A DNA stretch of 64,000 bases, from the NCBI RefSeq assembly GCF_004770155.1, contig NZ_RQFA01000026.1, positions 75,001 through 139,000 on the forward strand, in the 5' to 3' direction. Source of the stretch: Leptospira gomenensis (lineage in GTDB: Bacteria; Spirochaetota; Leptospiria; Leptospirales; Leptospiraceae). The translations under genes and the position numbers were made by a program. Each line of letters opens with the position of its first letter. The first letter of the stretch is position 1. Below are positions 1 to 19,517 of this stretch, in pieces. The notes under the pieces are model-generated. The model searched no databases and was not told the DNA's origin. It saw only the letters and a program-made list of their open reading frames with translations.

Positions 1-1674
<1,674 letters not shown>

Positions 1675-1696
1675 CTACCGTTTTTGGATTATTTGG

Positions 1697-1724
1697 TTGA
1701 CTTTCGTCAAATTTATGCTATATT
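1697..1724 (+). promoter_or_regulatory. Sigma70-type promoter for carD
   Basis: TTGACT at 1697-1702 and TATATT at 1719-1724 are separated by 16 bp, a good match to the housekeeping consensus. It lies about 36 bp upstream of the carD start codon and downstream of the preceding stop codon. Confidence 0.6.
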
Positions 1725-1729
1725 CTTAG

Positions 1730-2309
<580 letters not shown>

Positions 2310-2346
2310 TTCCGCAAAAACTCAAATACAAACAAGGATTTGAGTT

Positions 2347-3381
<1,035 letters not shown>

Positions 3382-3386
3382 ATCGA

Positions 3387-3414
3387 TTGACTTTCAGCTT
3401 TATCGTAAAATAAT
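3387..3414 (+). promoter_or_regulatory. Probable promoter for pckA
   Basis: TTGACT at 3387-3392 and AATAAT at 3409-3414, 16 bp apart, begin just after the stop codon of the PIN-TRAM gene and end 28 bp before the pckA ATG. Confidence 0.5.
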
Positions 3415-3442
3415 TGAAATACAATTCCAAAGGAGCAATCAA

Positions 3443-5035
<1,593 letters not shown>

Positions 5036-5057
5036 GTTTAGAGATTGGATCAAAAAA

Positions 5058-5087
5058 ACGGGGGCCGGAAAAATTGACGGCTCCCGT
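5058..5087. terminator. Intrinsic terminator after pckA
   Basis: An inverted repeat pairs ACGGGGGCCG (5058-5067) with CGGCTCCCGT (5078-5087): 10 bp with one G-T pair and a 10-nt loop, beginning 22 bp after the pckA stop. The downstream tract is T-rich (gttttcttacctttcctttttt). Confidence 0.7.
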
Positions 5088-5179
5088 GATGTTTTCTTAC
5101 CTTTCCTTTTTTGAATTCTCGAAAAACCAGTTTCTTCATTGACGAAGGTTCAACGGCGACCCGTTTGTTCCGACATCCC

Positions 5180-5324
5180 CTGTGATAAATCACGGCGGCC
5201 CCACCCTGATTGGGTGGAGGAGGCGGGTGAGTGGGAGAAAGTCTCGGTGGATTTTTTCCTATCACGGATTTCGCCTTTGGACAAGCAAAAACCAATCTTT
5301 GCGAGTTGTAGGAATTCCTACAAA
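5180..5324 (+). repeat. Intergenic repeat element, copy A
   Basis: This non-coding stretch shares an ordered set of blocks with a second copy at 57209-57352. The 20-nt block GCCCCACCCTGATTGGGTGG (5198-5217) is identical in both and can fold as CCACCC/GGGTGG with a 5-nt loop. CTATCACG (5259), ACAAGC (5281) and a GTAGGA/TCCTAC palindrome (core 5307-5322, TGTAGGAATTCCTACA) follow at almost the same spacing in both copies (61/59, 83/81 and 110/109 bp from the block start). A small palindrome GTGATaaATCAC (5182-5193) precedes copy A. Conserved spacing points to a dispersed palindromic repeat, perhaps a miniature element or a structured RNA; function unknown. Confidence 0.7.
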
Positions 5325-5539
5325 CGATACCCCGTTTGCGAAAAGGGAGATTCTCCGACTTTTGTCCAATTCTTTATCCAATCATTACATAACTTCGAGC
5401 AAAAAATTATGTCTCTAAAATGCTCAGGATAATTTCCTTTCGCAAGGATGTAGGCCACAGTGTCCAAAAATTTTAAACTTGTCGTTCGATTGGAAAGGAT
5501 TGCGAGAGAAAGTCTCCATTTCCTTATCCAAATTCTAAC
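5325..5539. other. Intergenic stretch, no gene seen
   Basis: The remainder of the 570-bp gap between pckA and the phasin-like gene. Short open frames on both strands have no recognisable content. The gap ends in the promoter at 5540. Confidence 0.5.
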
Positions 5540-5568
5540 TTGACAGGTTATTGTGCGCTGCATAAAAT
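5540..5568 (+). promoter_or_regulatory. Strong sigma70-type promoter for the phasin-like gene
   Basis: TTGACA at 5540-5545 (perfect -35) and TAAAAT at 5563-5568, separated by the ideal 17 bp. The transcript would have a leader of about 30 nt before the ATG at 5606, and AGAGGA is present as a ribosome binding site. This is the best promoter match seen in the window, suggesting high expression. Confidence 0.75.
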
Positions 5569-5605
5569 TGACATATTCTCAGTGTAGAAGACAGAGGAAA
5601 AAACT

Positions 5606-5926
5606 ATGGAAAAAGAAATCAAAGAAGCGCTAAACTTTGCGATCGGAGCGGCGAAATCACTCCGGGAACAAGCGGACGGCATTCTTCTGAAAGTTGAAAA
5701 AGAATTTAAAGAACTTGCATCGAAAGGAGCTCAAGATCAATCCGAGGTTGCCAATAATCTCAGAAAATACATCGAGGACGCTCTTCATTCCGTCGAAGGT
5801 GTTGCAGGTCAAGTAAACTCGAAGGTAGAGGAAGTCAAAGCAAAGGTCGGCCAAGGCGTATCCTCCGCAAAGTCGAACCTAAACGGTTCCTCAAAATCCA
5901 AAGCGGACTCTACCACCAAAAACTAA
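5606..5926 (+). CDS. Phasin-like helical protein
   Basis: A 106-residue soluble protein that is almost entirely alpha-helical and highly charged (EKEIKEALNFAIGAAKSLREQADGILLKVEKEFKELASKG), with a Ser/Lys-rich tail. The heptad pattern resembles phasin or granule-associated and apolipoprotein-like amphipathic helices. Proteins of this kind coat polyhydroxyalkanoate granules or act as small structural or chaperone proteins; no PHA genes are visible here, so the role is open. A near-consensus promoter and a good ribosome binding site suggest abundant expression. A bidirectional hairpin follows the gene. Confidence 0.8.
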   Translation: MEKEIKEALNFAIGAAKSLREQADGILLKVEKEFKELASKGAQDQSEVANNLRKYIEDALHSVEGVAGQVNSKVEEVKAKVGQGVSSAKSNLNGSSKSKADSTTKN

Positions 5927-5934
5927 AACGTTTT

Positions 5935-5960
5935 CCTTCCTGTATTCGAATGCAGGAAGG
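5935..5960. terminator. Bidirectional terminator between convergent genes
   Basis: CCTTCCTG (5935-5942) pairs with CAGGAAGG (5953-5960), an 8-bp stem with a 10-nt loop. It is preceded by an AAAACGTTTT tract and followed by ATTTTGCGTTT. It sits between the phasin-like gene (plus) and the cysteine-cluster gene (minus). Confidence 0.65.
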
Positions 5961-5991
5961 ATTTTGCGTTTCCGTTTCTCCCGATCCCCTT

Positions 5992-6684
5992 TTAACCCAA
6001 ATTTTCAATCCGAGCGAAGAGCGCTGAATTCGGATCCAACCTCAATCTTCGAAAAAGAAGTTCCTTTGCCGATTCGGTTTCTTCTTCCATAGGAATTTCG
6101 AAAGAAGTATTCATCATAGAAACGTTTTGATTTATCTTTCTCTTGAGAAGTTCTTTTAAAAGATCCTGGTGCGCTTCGAAAAAGGATTCCGCGTCTTGAT
6201 CTGATCGGAAAAGCGCTCTCTCAATTAGATCCAAGGTCTTGTAATCCGACGCGATCGCGGAATAAGTGAACGAATCTAAATCCATTCCGCTCAAAAGTTT
6301 TTCCCAGAGTTTGGAATTTTTTCGTTCCATATTTCTGCATTCGTATCCCTGACATATCGACGCGCCGTAAAAAGAATAATTTTGGCTTAGCGGATCTCCG
6401 CTAAATACCGGATGAATCATACACCCGATCTTCTTTCCGAAGAATCCTAAAAAAGGGCAATTGTACGTGTGTTCGTCCTTCCGAACGAGACCCTCCTCTT
6501 TTTTCTCGCGTGTTTTCCGGTATTCGGCCATGGTCCATGGTTTTTTAAAATCCACCGAGGATACGAATTCTTTCGTACGTTCCTGGATCAAAGAACGGAT
6601 TTCGTCCGGAGAAATATCAAGATTGAAGATTCCACAACAGGAACCGCAGGAAAAATCGCCCCTATCGGGTTGGCAAAAGCTCAC
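5992..6684 (-). CDS. Cysteine-cluster protein (YkgJ-like)
   Basis: A 230-residue soluble protein with clustered cysteines: C4, C13, C16 and C17 (FSCGSCCG), C76 (NCPFLG), C88 (GCMIHP), then C111 and C116 (CQGYECR). The order C-x2-CC ... CPFL ... GC-x2-HP ... C-x4-CR resembles the YkgJ-type zinc/iron-chelating family, whose function is unknown. The C-terminal half is charged and helical. The start is a GTG; no clear ribosome binding site is visible. It begins 6 bp after the stop of the CHAT protease gene on the same strand, so the two are probably co-transcribed, which makes it a candidate partner or substrate of that system. Confidence 0.75.
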   Translation of the reverse strand: MSFCQPDRGDFSCGSCCGIFNLDISPDEIRSLIQERTKEFVSSVDFKKPWTMAEYRKTREKKEEGLVRKDEHTYNCPFLGFFGKKIGCMIHPVFSGDPLSQNYSFYGASICQGYECRNMERKNSKLWEKLLSGMDLDSFTYSAIASDYKTLDLIERALFRSDQDAESFFEAHQDLLKELLKRKINQNVSMMNTSFEIPMEEETESAKELLFRRLRLDPNSALFARIENLG

Positions 6685-6690
6685 GGAATA

Positions 6691-8520
<1,830 letters not shown>

Positions 8521-8537
8521 ATTTGGTCCAGGATCAA

Positions 8538-8543
8538 ATTATA
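8538..8543 (-). promoter_or_regulatory. Probable -10 box for the CHAT gene
   Basis: A perfect TATAAT on the minus strand ends 18 bp before the CHAT ATG. The -35 at 17-bp spacing is weak (TTCTGA). The predicted leader is very short (about 10 nt), with only TGGA as a possible ribosome binding site. It lies downstream of the 8588-8632 terminator, so CHAT can be expressed independently of the sigma/regulator pair. Confidence 0.45.
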
Positions 8544-8587
8544 ACAGCAGAGTGTTTTTTTCAGAAATTCTTTTTTTGGGAAAACGA

Positions 8588-8632
8588 TAAAAACCCGAAC
8601 TGCAAATCTTTCGGTCGCAGCCCGGGTTTTTA
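8588..8632. terminator. Strong intrinsic terminator between regulator and CHAT genes
   Basis: TAAAAACCCG (8588-8597) pairs perfectly with CGGGTTTTTA (8623-8632); an inner TGC/GCA pairing (8601-8603 with 8617-8619) extends the hairpin. On the minus strand the stem ends in CGGGTTTTTA, a classical terminator for the regulator gene. Confidence 0.75.
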
Positions 8633-8658
8633 GATTTAGGAAACGAAATCGATTTCTT

Positions 8659-9387
8659 TTATGCTTCCAGCAAAATGAAAAGATCCAGAGACTTAGAATT
8701 CTCTTTTCCCTGGAATTCCACCGTATATTTTCCTTCCCTCAGCCCGGAAAAGTTCGCGATCCCTTCGTTATTAAACTGATTGGAAAGAATGAAACGAGTG
8801 TCTTTGTAAAGATTTACCCTTTGAAAGGAATTTGCGTCCGGAGATTCGATTTTTACGCTCAAAAACGCGGTTTCCGGAGTTTCCTGAACGAGTTGATAGG
8901 TAAATTTGGAATTATCCAAAACCTTTTCCTCGAAAACCACGAACTCCGAAGGATCTTTGGTCAAAGCGGAACGCATCGAAGGAGCGTAGTCCACTCTTGT
9001 ATTGATTTCTAAAGACTCCAACAGACTTTCAAAAATACGAGCTCCGGATTTACCGAGTTTTACGACGATGGACTCCTTATTCGGAGTTTTTCTCGCAAGT
9101 TCAAGGGAGACATAACGTTTGAGATATTCGGGAAAATCCTTTGTCAGATATCCTTTGAGATCCGTCTTTTGCAGATCGATATCTTCCTGAAGTTCAGAGA
9201 ATTTTCCGTTCGGCGCGACTTGATTTAAGTAAGAAAGCGTTGCGGAACTGATTCCGGCTTGGATCGCTTCCTCCATTTGGATGAGTTGATTCTGCAGATG
9301 TTTCTCTGTTTCTGCAGTGACTTCCGTTCCGTTCAAAAGAGAGAGCAGAAGTTCGTTTTGTTGATTCATTTCAGATCCCGAATCCAT
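8659..9387 (-). CDS. Putative sigma/CHAT-associated regulator
   Basis: A 242-residue protein between the sigma factor and CHAT genes. The N-terminal half (about 1-150) is helical, acidic and Gln/Glu-rich. The C-terminal part (about 165-242) is beta-rich and ends in the pattern VNLYKDTRF ... [19 protein letters not shown], resembling the beta-sandwich (carboxypeptidase-regulatory-like) tail often seen in proteins beside sigma and CHAT genes. No zinc-finger HXXXCXXC or membrane segment is present, so it is not a standard ZAS anti-sigma factor. An anti-sigma factor or cleavage substrate released by CHAT is an inference from context. The start could be ATG 9387 or an ATG six codons later. It follows the sigma gene by 35 bp. 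Confidence 0.7.
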   Translation of the reverse strand: MDSGSEMNQQNELLLSLLNGTEVTAETEKHLQNQLIQMEEAIQAGISSATLSYLNQVAPNGKFSELQEDIDLQKTDLKGYLTKDFPEYLKRYVSLELARKTPNKESIVVKLGKSGARIFESLLESLEINTRVDYAPSMRSALTKDPSEFVVFEEKVLDNSKFTYQLVQETPETAFLSVKIESPDANSFQRVNLYKDTRFILSNQFNNEGIANFSGLREGKYTVEFQGKENSKSLDLFILLEA

Positions 9388-9422
9388 TGTGGTTCTCCAA
9401 TAGCATAAAAAGACGGAAAATT

Positions 9423-10328
9423 TTAAAAATCCAAATCACTAAAATCTAGTTTTTTCTGAATTTTTTCAATTAATCGCAAAAGTGTGACGCTCACGTTTCC
9501 TTCCGAAATCCCGATGAGATCCGCCACTTCTCGGTAGGGGGTTCTGGCGAGAAAGTGCCCCTTCTTTTTCTTTTCGAGGAGTTTTTTTCTTTGTTCGTAT
9601 TTCTTTTTCAGCGCATGGGAGGTTTTGTCCACTTCCATAGGAAGGATGGGCGCGATTTTCGCCGTATTCTGCTGTTTTTCCTTGAGATCGAGAATATTCA
9701 GATAAAGGGACGTAATTTTATCCTCCATCCGGATATTCTCTTCTTCCCGATTGGAAAGCTCGGAACGCAAATGCAGAATTTTGTCTTTGAGTGCGTCCGG
9801 TGTTAAACCGGTTTTTTCGAGGAGATACTGAATTTCGTCTTCGTTTAGATTGAGATAATAAATATACGAAAGTTTGAATATAACCCGCTTATCGACCCCG
9901 ATTTCCTCCAAGGCTTGGTTGAATCGTTCGGAAAGTTCTCCGGCTTCTTCCTGCATCCCCGGTCTCGTGTCCGGTTCGTCTTCGATCGTCGCGTATTCCT
10001 TTCCTTCCTTGCTGATTTTGCCGAGGTTGGTTACTTTCAGTTCACGTTTCGTTCTCTGCCAATCGATCAACATGTTCCGGAGCACGGAATAAAACCAGGT
10101 TCTAAAGCTGGATTTCCCCTTAAAACTTCCGAACCGGGATCCCGTTTTCAGTCGCTCGAACGCGTAGATAAAAAAATCTCCCGCGTCGTCTTCGCTTAGA
10201 TGGAAGATTTTCATCGGAAAATTGTATATATCCTCGGAGTACAATTCGAAGAACTGTTTGAGCGCTTCTTCCTCTCCGTCCCCGCAACGAGAAACAAGAT
10301 CCAGCGTTTTATCTTTTGACAAATTCAT
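9423..10328 (-). CDS. ECF-like sigma factor with long middle region
   Basis: A 301-residue protein, much longer than the roughly 190 residues usual for ECF factors. Residues about 20-95 match sigma70 region 2 ([14 protein letters not shown] ... [20 protein letters not shown]). A region-4-like helical segment follows at about 143-188 ([20 protein letters not shown]), and a second, clear helix-turn-helix lies at about 262-295 ([28 protein letters not shown]). The Lys-rich linker between (about 235-258) is a possible protease-sensitive hinge. Sigma factors of this layout commonly neighbour CHAT/caspase-like genes, and here a putative regulator and CHAT follow on the same strand. It diverges from the M23 peptidase gene with only 35 bp between starts, so the two share a promoter region. 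Confidence 0.88.
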   Translation of the reverse strand: MNLSKDKTLDLVSRCGDGEEEALKQFFELYSEDIYNFPMKIFHLSEDDAGDFFIYAFERLKTGSRFGSFKGKSSFRTWFYSVLRNMLIDWQRTKRELKVTNLGKISKEGKEYATIEDEPDTRPGMQEEAGELSERFNQALEEIGVDKRVIFKLSYIYYLNLNEDEIQYLLEKTGLTPDALKDKILHLRSELSNREEENIRMEDKITSLYLNILDLKEKQQNTAKIAPILPMEVDKTSHALKKKYEQRKKLLEKKKKGHFLARTPYREVADLIGISEGNVSVTLLRLIEKIQKKLDFSDLDF

Positions 10329-10363
10329 TTCGTATGAGTTACTTGCACTAGGTTTAGGTCCGA

Positions 10364-11263
<900 letters not shown>

Positions 11264-14200
11264 TCAGCGTTGTTGACCGGCCGCCGCTTTGTTGAACACT
11301 TTGAGCTGTTCGCCTACGGAATAATACACCGATTTATCGCCTAAAATATCGGCCAAACGATGGAATAACTCCGGAATCGGTTGGATCGAATATGCGTCGT
11401 GCGCGCGTATGACGCGCTTTTCCTCCTGGTCCTCGACGATGTGGAAGTAAACCGAGGATTCTCCTTTGTAACAAGCGAGAAGCGAATACAATTTCGGAAT
11501 CAACTCCGGATCCTCCGTATGTCTTTCCTCCAATCGAAGATGCAGCGACTTCTCCAGTTTATCTTCGATCGTTGTCTCGTCGAGAATTTCGATGCTGTTC
11601 ACTTTGATCTGCCCGCGTAACTCGGCGTCGCCGACTTCGATTTTATCCAAATCCCCTTTGATGAAGATGGCTTGGTCTTCCTTGATAAAATCCTTATATT
11701 TCTGATACGTTTTGGCGAAAGCGACACATTCGATCTCGCCGGTTCTATCCTCGAGTTTGAAGTTGGCGAATTCCTCGTTCCGTTTACTCAGTTTGATGTT
11801 TTTCGAGGAAATGACTCCCGCAACTTCCACCTTACTTCCCGATTTGAGGTTGTCGAAGGTTTCGATCGGAATCGTTCTTAGACTTTTGAGTTGTTTTTCG
11901 TATTTGTCCAACGGATGTCCGGAAAGATAAAGACCCGCGACGGATTTTTCACGTTTGAGTTTTTCGTCGATTTCCCATTCGTGCGCGTCTTTCGGAAGGT
12001 TGAGGGAATACGCGCTCTCCGCGCCGCCGAACAAGGAGAACTGTCCTTCGTTGGCGCGCTCTTGTTCTTTTTGCGCAAAGGAAAGGATGGAATCGACGGA
12101 TTCGAAAAGACATTTGCGAGTATAACCGAAGGAATCCAAGGCCCCGGCCTGGATCAAGGCTTCGAAAACTTTTTTGTTGATCAGTCTCGTATCTATGTTT
12201 AAAGCGAAGTCTTGGATCGTTTTAAAACCGCCCGCTTTGTTTCTTGCTTGGATGATACTGTCGGCCGCGGCCTCTCCAACACCTTTCATCGCGGAAAGAC
12301 CGAATCGAATTGTGGTGTCGTCGATTACGCTGAACGAGGTCTGCGATTCAGAAACGTCCGGATTGAGAATTCGTATCCCCATTTCCCGAGCGTTGTTGAT
12401 GTATTTTACGATGTCGGTCGTTTTGCCGTGATCGGAGGCAAGCAAGGCCGTTAAATATTCGATCGTATAATTGGCTTTTAGGAACGCGGTCTGATACGTG
12501 ATAATCGCATAAGCGACGGAATGCGATTTGTTGAATCCGTAACCCCCGAACCGCTCCAACTGTTCGAATAGATCCTTTGCGATTTTTTCCTGATGGCCTA
12601 GTTTGACGGCGCCTTCTACGAATTGGATTTTGAGTTTTTCCATCATGTCGGCTTTTTTCTTAGCCATCGCTTTACGCAACATGTCCGAATCGCCTACGGA
12701 AAACCCCCCGACCACGCGGGATATGCTCATCACTTGTTCCTGATAAACGGGAACACCGAACGTTTCCTTTAGGATCGGTTCGCAGGAAGCGACCGGATAC
12801 GTGACTTGTTTTTTGCCCGATTTACGATCCAAGTATTCGTCCAACATCCCTTCTCCCATGGGACCGGGACGATATAATGCGATCAAGGCAACGATTTCGT
12901 CGAAGTTGCTGACCTGACTTTTGGCGACCAGGTCGGTGATCCCCGTGGATTCCAGCTGAAAGATGCCTAACGTGTTGGCCTTGCGAAGAAGCGCATACGT
13001 GTTTGCGTCGTCGTAAGAGATAGAGTCGAGATCGATCCGGATTCCCCGCCTTCTTTCGATGAGTTTGATCGCGTGATCTAAGGTGGTTAGGTTTTTCAAA
13101 CCGAGGATATCCATCTTGATCAAGCCGATACTTTCCAGATTATTTTTATCGTATTGAGTTACGATGGAACGAAAACCGGGCTTTTCTTTTTCAGCGACCG
13201 TGGATAGAGGAACGACTTCCTCCAGAGGATACGGCGATATCACCACTCCGGCGGCGTGTCTTCCGGGCTGACGATAGTTTCCTTCCAATCTTTGTGCGAT
13301 CGCGAAAATCTTATGGTTGATTTCGTCTTTTTCGGAGAAATTTTTCAACTCGGAAGAGGTTTGTAACGCTTCCGCGATGGACATTCCGAGTTTGTTCGGA
13401 AACGCCTTTGTCATTTCGTTCGCTTCTCCGAACGGAAGATTGAGGACTCGCGCCACATCCTTTAACGCCGCTTTGGCGGCCAGTGAGTTGAACGTGATGA
13501 TCTGACCGACACGTTCTTCTCCGTATCTTCTGCGGATATAATTGATCACTTCTTCACGGCGTTCCACGCAGAAGTCCGTATCGATATCGGGCATGTCCTT
13601 TCGGTCCGGGTTGAGGAATCGTTCGAAAAGGAGATTGTGTTGTAACGGTTCCACGTTTGTGATTCCGAGCGCATAGGCCACGATGGAACCGGCGGCGGAT
13701 CCTCTTCCGGGGCCGACGGGAATTCCGTTTCTTTTTGCGTAATTGATGTAATCCTGAACGATCAAAAAGTAACCGGCGAATTTCATATTTTTGATCGTAT
13801 TGAGTTCGAATACGACGCGGTCCTTGATTTCGGGAGAAAGGGTGGGATACTTACGGGAGATTCCTTCCCAGATCAATTTTTCGAGATAGGAATCGGCGTC
13901 GTAACCTTCGGGGACTTCGAATTCGGGCAGTAGATAATTTCCGAATTGAAGTTTCAAGTTTACTTTATTACTGATTTCTAATGTATTTTTGCAAGCCTCG
14001 GGAAGTTCCGGAAACAACCGCGCCATTTCCTCTCCGCTTTTCACGTAAAATTCTCCGTTAAATCCGAATTCCATCGGATCGGAGATCCTTTTTTGCATTC
14101 CGATTCGGAGCAGAATATCCTGGGCTTCCTGATCGTCCTTTTTTAAGAAGTGCGAATCGTTCGTGACTACGATCGGAATTCCGGTCTTTTTTCCGAAATC

Positions 14201-14791
14201 GTAGATTTGTTTTGCGACGGTCATTTGTTCCGGGATTCCGTGGTTCTGGATTTCCATGTAGAAATCCTCTTTACGGAAAATTTCGTTCAACTTACCGGCG
14301 AGTTGAAACGAATCGTCTATCTTACCTTCGAGAATTTTTCGATTCACTTCTCCCGCTAAACACGCCGTCAAACAAACGAGACCGTCGCTGTGTCTATCGA
14401 GCAAATCGTAGTCGATCCTCGCCTTTTTATAAAAACCCTCGGTATAGGATTTACTCGATAGGCGGATGAGGTTTCGATAACCTTCCTCGTTTTTCGCGAG
14501 TAGTATGAGATGATACGCGTTTCCGTCCGCGATTTTGACCATCTCCGTTTCTTGTTTGCGGTTTGGAGAAACGTAGAATTCGCTACCGATGATGGGTTTG
14601 ATCCCCTGTTTCATCGCCTCGTTGTAGAATTCTACGGCGCCGAACATATTGCCGTGATCTGTCATCGCAACCGAAGTCATTCCGAGTTCTTTGACATGCT
14701 GCATCAACTCCTTGATACGGATCGCTCCGTCGAGCATGGAGTAGTTCGTGTGCAGATGTAAATGGGCGAAATCCTGCATTGCAAGGGACAT
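11264..14791 (-). CDS. dnaE: DNA polymerase III alpha subunit
   Basis: A 1175-residue replicative polymerase catalytic subunit. The N-terminal PHP domain begins at [16 protein letters not shown]. The palm carries the catalytic aspartates in [10 protein letters not shown], preceded by [10 protein letters not shown]. The tail has the helix-hairpin-helix region ([17 protein letters not shown]) and an OB fold ([28 protein letters not shown]). Size and order match DnaE1. It polymerises DNA with the beta clamp in the replisome. The start ATG at 14791 gives MSLAMQDF; the internal ATG four codons later is equally possible. Confidence 0.98.
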   Translation of the reverse strand: MSLAMQDFAHLHLHTNYSMLDGAIRIKELMQHVKELGMTSVAMTDHGNMFGAVEFYNEAMKQGIKPIIGSEFYVSPNRKQETEMVKIADGNAYHLILLAKNEEGYRNLIRLSSKSYTEGFYKKARIDYDLLDRHSDGLVCLTACLAGEVNRKILEGKIDDSFQLAGKLNEIFRKEDFYMEIQNHGIPEQMTVAKQIYDFGKKTGIPIVVTNDSHFLKKDDQEAQDILLRIGMQKRISDPMEFGFNGEFYVKSGEEMARLFPELPEACKNTLEISNKVNLKLQFGNYLLPEFEVPEGYDADSYLEKLIWEGISRKYPTLSPEIKDRVVFELNTIKNMKFAGYFLIVQDYINYAKRNGIPVGPGRGSAAGSIVAYALGITNVEPLQHNLLFERFLNPDRKDMPDIDTDFCVERREEVINYIRRRYGEERVGQIITFNSLAAKAALKDVARVLNLPFGEANEMTKAFPNKLGMSIAEALQTSSELKNFSEKDEINHKIFAIAQRLEGNYRQPGRHAAGVVISPYPLEEVVPLSTVAEKEKPGFRSIVTQYDKNNLESIGLIKMDILGLKNLTTLDHAIKLIERRRGIRIDLDSISYDDANTYALLRKANTLGIFQLESTGITDLVAKSQVSNFDEIVALIALYRPGPMGEGMLDEYLDRKSGKKQVTYPVASCEPILKETFGVPVYQEQVMSISRVVGGFSVGDSDMLRKAMAKKKADMMEKLKIQFVEGAVKLGHQEKIAKDLFEQLERFGGYGFNKSHSVAYAIITYQTAFLKANYTIEYLTALLASDHGKTTDIVKYINNAREMGIRILNPDVSESQTSFSVIDDTTIRFGLSAMKGVGEAAADSIIQARNKAGGFKTIQDFALNIDTRLINKKVFEALIQAGALDSFGYTRKCLFESVDSILSFAQKEQERANEGQFSLFGGAESAYSLNLPKDAHEWEIDEKLKREKSVAGLYLSGHPLDKYEKQLKSLRTIPIETFDNLKSGSKVEVAGVISSKNIKLSKRNEEFANFKLEDRTGEIECVAFAKTYQKYKDFIKEDQAIFIKGDLDKIEVGDAELRGQIKVNSIEILDETTIEDKLEKSLHLRLEERHTEDPELIPKLYSLLACYKGESSVYFHIVEDQEEKRVIRAHDAYSIQPIPELFHRLADILGDKSVYYSVGEQLKVFNKAAAGQQR

Positions 14792-15171
14792 AATAGAATT
14801 TCGGCGAACACGACGTCAAGAGTCTAATATTCGAAAATCCTATCCTTAGACCAAATTCGGAGTACGGATTTATAGGAGAATTTTTTTAACTTCTTCGGAA
14901 AAGGGAAGCGCGGATTTTGATGAAAAAACCCGCGGCCAAACGATCCGACCCGTTGATTCGATCGAATTTACGAATCCGAAACGGTTTTATTTTTTTCCAT
15001 TTGGTTTCGTCCGATTTCTCGTCCTTTCGAATGCGGTTTCCCGTGCCAAGAAAGAATTCGTATTTCCGGGATCGCTCCGAAAGCGCATCGAAACGGAAAC
15101 GATTTCGGTTTAGAAAAGGATAAAATTTATTTCCAAGTTTTTGGTTCTCGGAAATCGATATCGTTTTTCAT
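14792..15171. other. Intergenic stretch between gatB and dnaE
   Basis: About 380 bp that must hold the end of the gatB transcript and the dnaE promoter. A short plus-strand frame (14917-15123) encodes an Arg/Phe-rich peptide with no support. I see no RNA gene; no strong terminator hairpin was found. Confidence 0.5.
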
Positions 15172-16632
15172 TCAGCTTTTCGGCGGCAACGGACCGAGTT
15201 TGTCCAATAACATCTGGTTTACGAGTTCCGGATCCGCTTTCCCTTTGGAAACCTTCATTACGTAGCCGACGATGGCGCCTAACGCGCGATCCTTTCCGCT
15301 TTTGTATTTGGTCACCGCGTCTTCGTTGTTGGCGATGGCTTCGTCCACGATTCTTTCGATTTCTTTGTCGTCCCGAACTACGATCAGATTTTTTTCGGTT
15401 ACGATCGTTTCCGCGTCCTTGTCGCTAGCGAGAAGTTCTTCGAACACGGTCTTTGCGATTTTACCCGAAATTTTTCCGTCTGCGATCAGTTTTACGAGTC
15501 CGCCCAACCTTTGTGCGGAAACGGAAAATTCGGAAATCGTAATGCTCTCTTTGTTTACGATTCCGAGTACTTCGTCCTTCACCCAGTTGGAGGTTTTTTT
15601 GGCGTCGCCGGAGACTTTCAGAGCGTCCTCGAAATAATCCGCGATTTCGCGTTCGGAGGTCAAAACTTCCGCGTCGTATTTTGGAAGTCCGAGTTTTTCC
15701 ACGAAACGGTTTTTTCTTTCGTTGGGAAGCTCCGGAAGTTTTGTCCGGATTTCGTCTACGGTTTCTTGTTTCAGTACGATCACGGGAAGATCGGGGTCGG
15801 GAAAGTAGCGGTAGTCGTGGCTCATTTCCTTGGTTCGCATCGTAACGGTTTTGTTGGCGACCGAATCCCAAAGTTTTGTCTGTTGTTGAAACGTTTTTCC
15901 TTCGAGAGCCATTTCGGTTTGCCATTCCACCTCGTAGTCGATCGCCGCTTTAACGGCTTTGAACGAGTTGAGGTTTTTGATTTCCACTCTGGTCCCGAAT
16001 TTATCCGAACCTTTGGGGCGGATCGATACGTTCGCGTCGCAACGAAGAGAACCTTCTTCCATATTGCAATCGGAAACGCGGATGTATTTCAGGACGGCTT
16101 TGAGCGAATTGAGATAATAATACGCTTCGTCCGAGGATCGCATATCCGGCTCCGAGACGATCTCGATCAAGGGAGTTCCCGCCCGGTTTAAATCGACATA
16201 CGATTGAGGAACGTTCGGGTCCGCCGAATGGATCAATTTGCCCGCATCCTCTTCCATATGGATTCGAGTGAGTCGAACGAAACGCGGCGAGTCTTCGCCT
16301 TTGATCGTAAAGGTAACTCCTCCTCCGGTGCAGATCGGTTTGTCGAACTGGGAGATTTGATATCCTTTGGGAAGATCCGGATAGAAATAATTTTTTCTGT
16401 CGAATTTGGTCAAAAGCGTGATGTTACAACCGAACGCAAGTCCCGCCATGATCGCCTTTTCCAAAGCCAGTTCGTTGAGCACGGGAAGCGCTCCGGGAAG
16501 TCCTAAACAAACCGGATTGGTTTGAGAGTTGGGAGCCGCTCCGAACTTGGTCGCGCTGGTAGAGAATATTTTCGATTCCGTGTTGAGCTGCGCGTGTACT
16601 TCCAATCCGATGATCGTTTCAAATTCTGCCAA
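15172..16632 (-). CDS. gatB: Asp-tRNA(Asn)/Glu-tRNA(Gln) amidotransferase subunit B
   Basis: A 486-residue protein, full length for the family. The N-terminal GatB kinase-like domain shows the hallmark [18 protein letters not shown], then [18 protein letters not shown] and HMEEDAGKL. The C-terminal region is the helical Yqey-like tRNA-binding tail. GatB phosphorylates and helps transamidate misacylated Glu-tRNA(Gln) or Asp-tRNA(Asn) with GatA and GatC, which are not in this window. It is divergent from parA with 119 bp between starts. Confidence 0.98.
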   Translation of the reverse strand: MAEFETIIGLEVHAQLNTESKIFSTSATKFGAAPNSQTNPVCLGLPGALPVLNELALEKAIMAGLAFGCNITLLTKFDRKNYFYPDLPKGYQISQFDKPICTGGGVTFTIKGEDSPRFVRLTRIHMEEDAGKLIHSADPNVPQSYVDLNRAGTPLIEIVSEPDMRSSDEAYYYLNSLKAVLKYIRVSDCNMEEGSLRCDANVSIRPKGSDKFGTRVEIKNLNSFKAVKAAIDYEVEWQTEMALEGKTFQQQTKLWDSVANKTVTMRTKEMSHDYRYFPDPDLPVIVLKQETVDEIRTKLPELPNERKNRFVEKLGLPKYDAEVLTSEREIADYFEDALKVSGDAKKTSNWVKDEVLGIVNKESITISEFSVSAQRLGGLVKLIADGKISGKIAKTVFEELLASDKDAETIVTEKNLIVVRDDKEIERIVDEAIANNEDAVTKYKSGKDRALGAIVGYVMKVSKGKADPELVNQMLLDKLGPLPPKS

Positions 16633-16732
16633 CTGAGTCTCCTTTTCCGGATTGTCATCCCGAACCGATCGGGGATTTTATCCCTAATCCGCGGATAACG
16701 ATCTCTAAATGTAGTCTCGGGAAAGCGGAATT

Positions 16733-18372
<1,640 letters not shown>

Positions 18373-18403
18373 TATCCGATAATTCTTATATTCCAAAATA
18401 GTA

Positions 18404-19165
18404 ATGTATTTCAAAAGCGCTCCAAGTTCAATTCTCCGAAAGGAAGTCGCGTGTGTATGCCGCGCGTTTTGTTTTTTTTTGGTTCTTCTTTTTTCGATCG
18501 GTTGTGTAAAGGAGCCGAGACCTGCCAATATTCCGGAAGGGGCGAAATTCGATAAAAATTTCAATTCCTACGTCCTGACCGAGACGGGTCGCCGGAGAAT
18601 TTATTACGACAACGGAAATATCTATCAGGATTGTACGATCAACGAGCTCGGCCTGGATCACGGTCTTTGCAGAATTTTTTCCAAGTATGACGGACGGGTT
18701 TTGGCGGAAGGAAAATTGGACAATTCGGTTCGTAGAGGAACCTGGGTCTGGAGATTCGACGACGGTAAGGTTTATATCCGTCAAAATTACGGAAACGGTC
18801 CGCGTAAACCGGAAGTGATGATGAGCGGAGACGAAGGCAACGAAGACGGACCGTACGAACGTTTTTATCAGAACGGTCAGGTCGAGTTGAAGGGGAAATA
18901 TTCGGAAGGATATCGAAACGACCTATGGCAGAAATATTTTCCGGACGGTGAACTGGAATACACCGGTTATTATAAGATGGGCCGTAAGATCCGATCTTGG
19001 TTTTATTATTATCCGACTCATAAAACGGAAGCCATCGAGGTTTACGACGACAACGGGGGTTTAATTTCACGAACGACTTATTTGCCGGACGGAACCCACA
19101 ACTGCGAAATTAAAAAAGGGGCCGAGACCGTCTGCCAATCCAAGAAGATCATCGTCAAACGGTGA
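18404..19165 (+). CDS. MORN-repeat lipoprotein
   Basis: A 253-residue protein with a 33-residue signal peptide ending in a lipobox (LLFSIGC). The mature part has repeated MORN-like units: [50 protein letters not shown] and a final [13 protein letters not shown]. Such repeats occur in many leptospiral exported lipoproteins; they are thought to mediate binding, but no partner is known. It lies 31 bp after the ParA partner gene and may be in the same operon. Confidence 0.88.
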   Translation: MYFKSAPSSILRKEVACVCRAFCFFLVLLFSIGCVKEPRPANIPEGAKFDKNFNSYVLTETGRRRIYYDNGNIYQDCTINELGLDHGLCRIFSKYDGRVLAEGKLDNSVRRGTWVWRFDDGKVYIRQNYGNGPRKPEVMMSGDEGNEDGPYERFYQNGQVELKGKYSEGYRNDLWQKYFPDGELEYTGYYKMGRKIRSWFYYYPTHKTEAIEVYDDNGGLISRTTYLPDGTHNCEIKKGAETVCQSKKIIVKR

Positions 19166-19169
19166 TTTT

Positions 19170-19400
19170 GTGAAGTTCTCGGTATGGATTTTTTTCGCGA
19201 TTACGGTTTACGTGGGAATTTATTTTTCCTTGACCGTTTCCAATCTTTGGATTTTATTTTCCGCGTTTTGTATCGTGCACCTCGGTTTGTTTCGCGCCTA
19301 TCGTGAATTTTTAAATCCGAACCTATATTCCGTCTGCGCCGGCCTTCACATAATCTTGATCGTCGTTTTGAACGTATATTTCGGACAGCCGGCGGTTTAA
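19170..19400 (+). CDS. Small membrane protein
   Basis: A 76-residue protein with a GTG start 4 bp after the preceding stop. It is almost entirely hydrophobic with two or three membrane segments (FSVWIFFAITVYVGIYFSL; LWILFSAFCIVHLGLF; LHIILIVVLNVYFG). No family is recognised. Close spacing after the lipoprotein gene supports its reality, although the ribosome binding site is weak. Confidence 0.6.
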   Translation: MKFSVWIFFAITVYVGIYFSLTVSNLWILFSAFCIVHLGLFRAYREFLNPNLYSVCAGLHIILIVVLNVYFGQPAV

Positions 19401-19517
19401 CGGTTTATACGATAAGGACGGCAACTGGAACTTGGGAAAGAATCCGTTTCGATTCCTATTTCTTGAAGGTTTTGGATTTGCTCCGTTTTTTTCGTATTCC
19501 AAAAACGTAAAATCCCT

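Noticed and set aside
14917..15123. A 68-codon plus-strand frame between gatB and dnaE
   Set aside because: Its product is Arg/Phe-rich, with no homology signs or ribosome binding site.
15461..15925. A 154-codon minus-strand frame within gatB
   Set aside because: It is an Arg/Lys-rich shadow of gatB in another frame.
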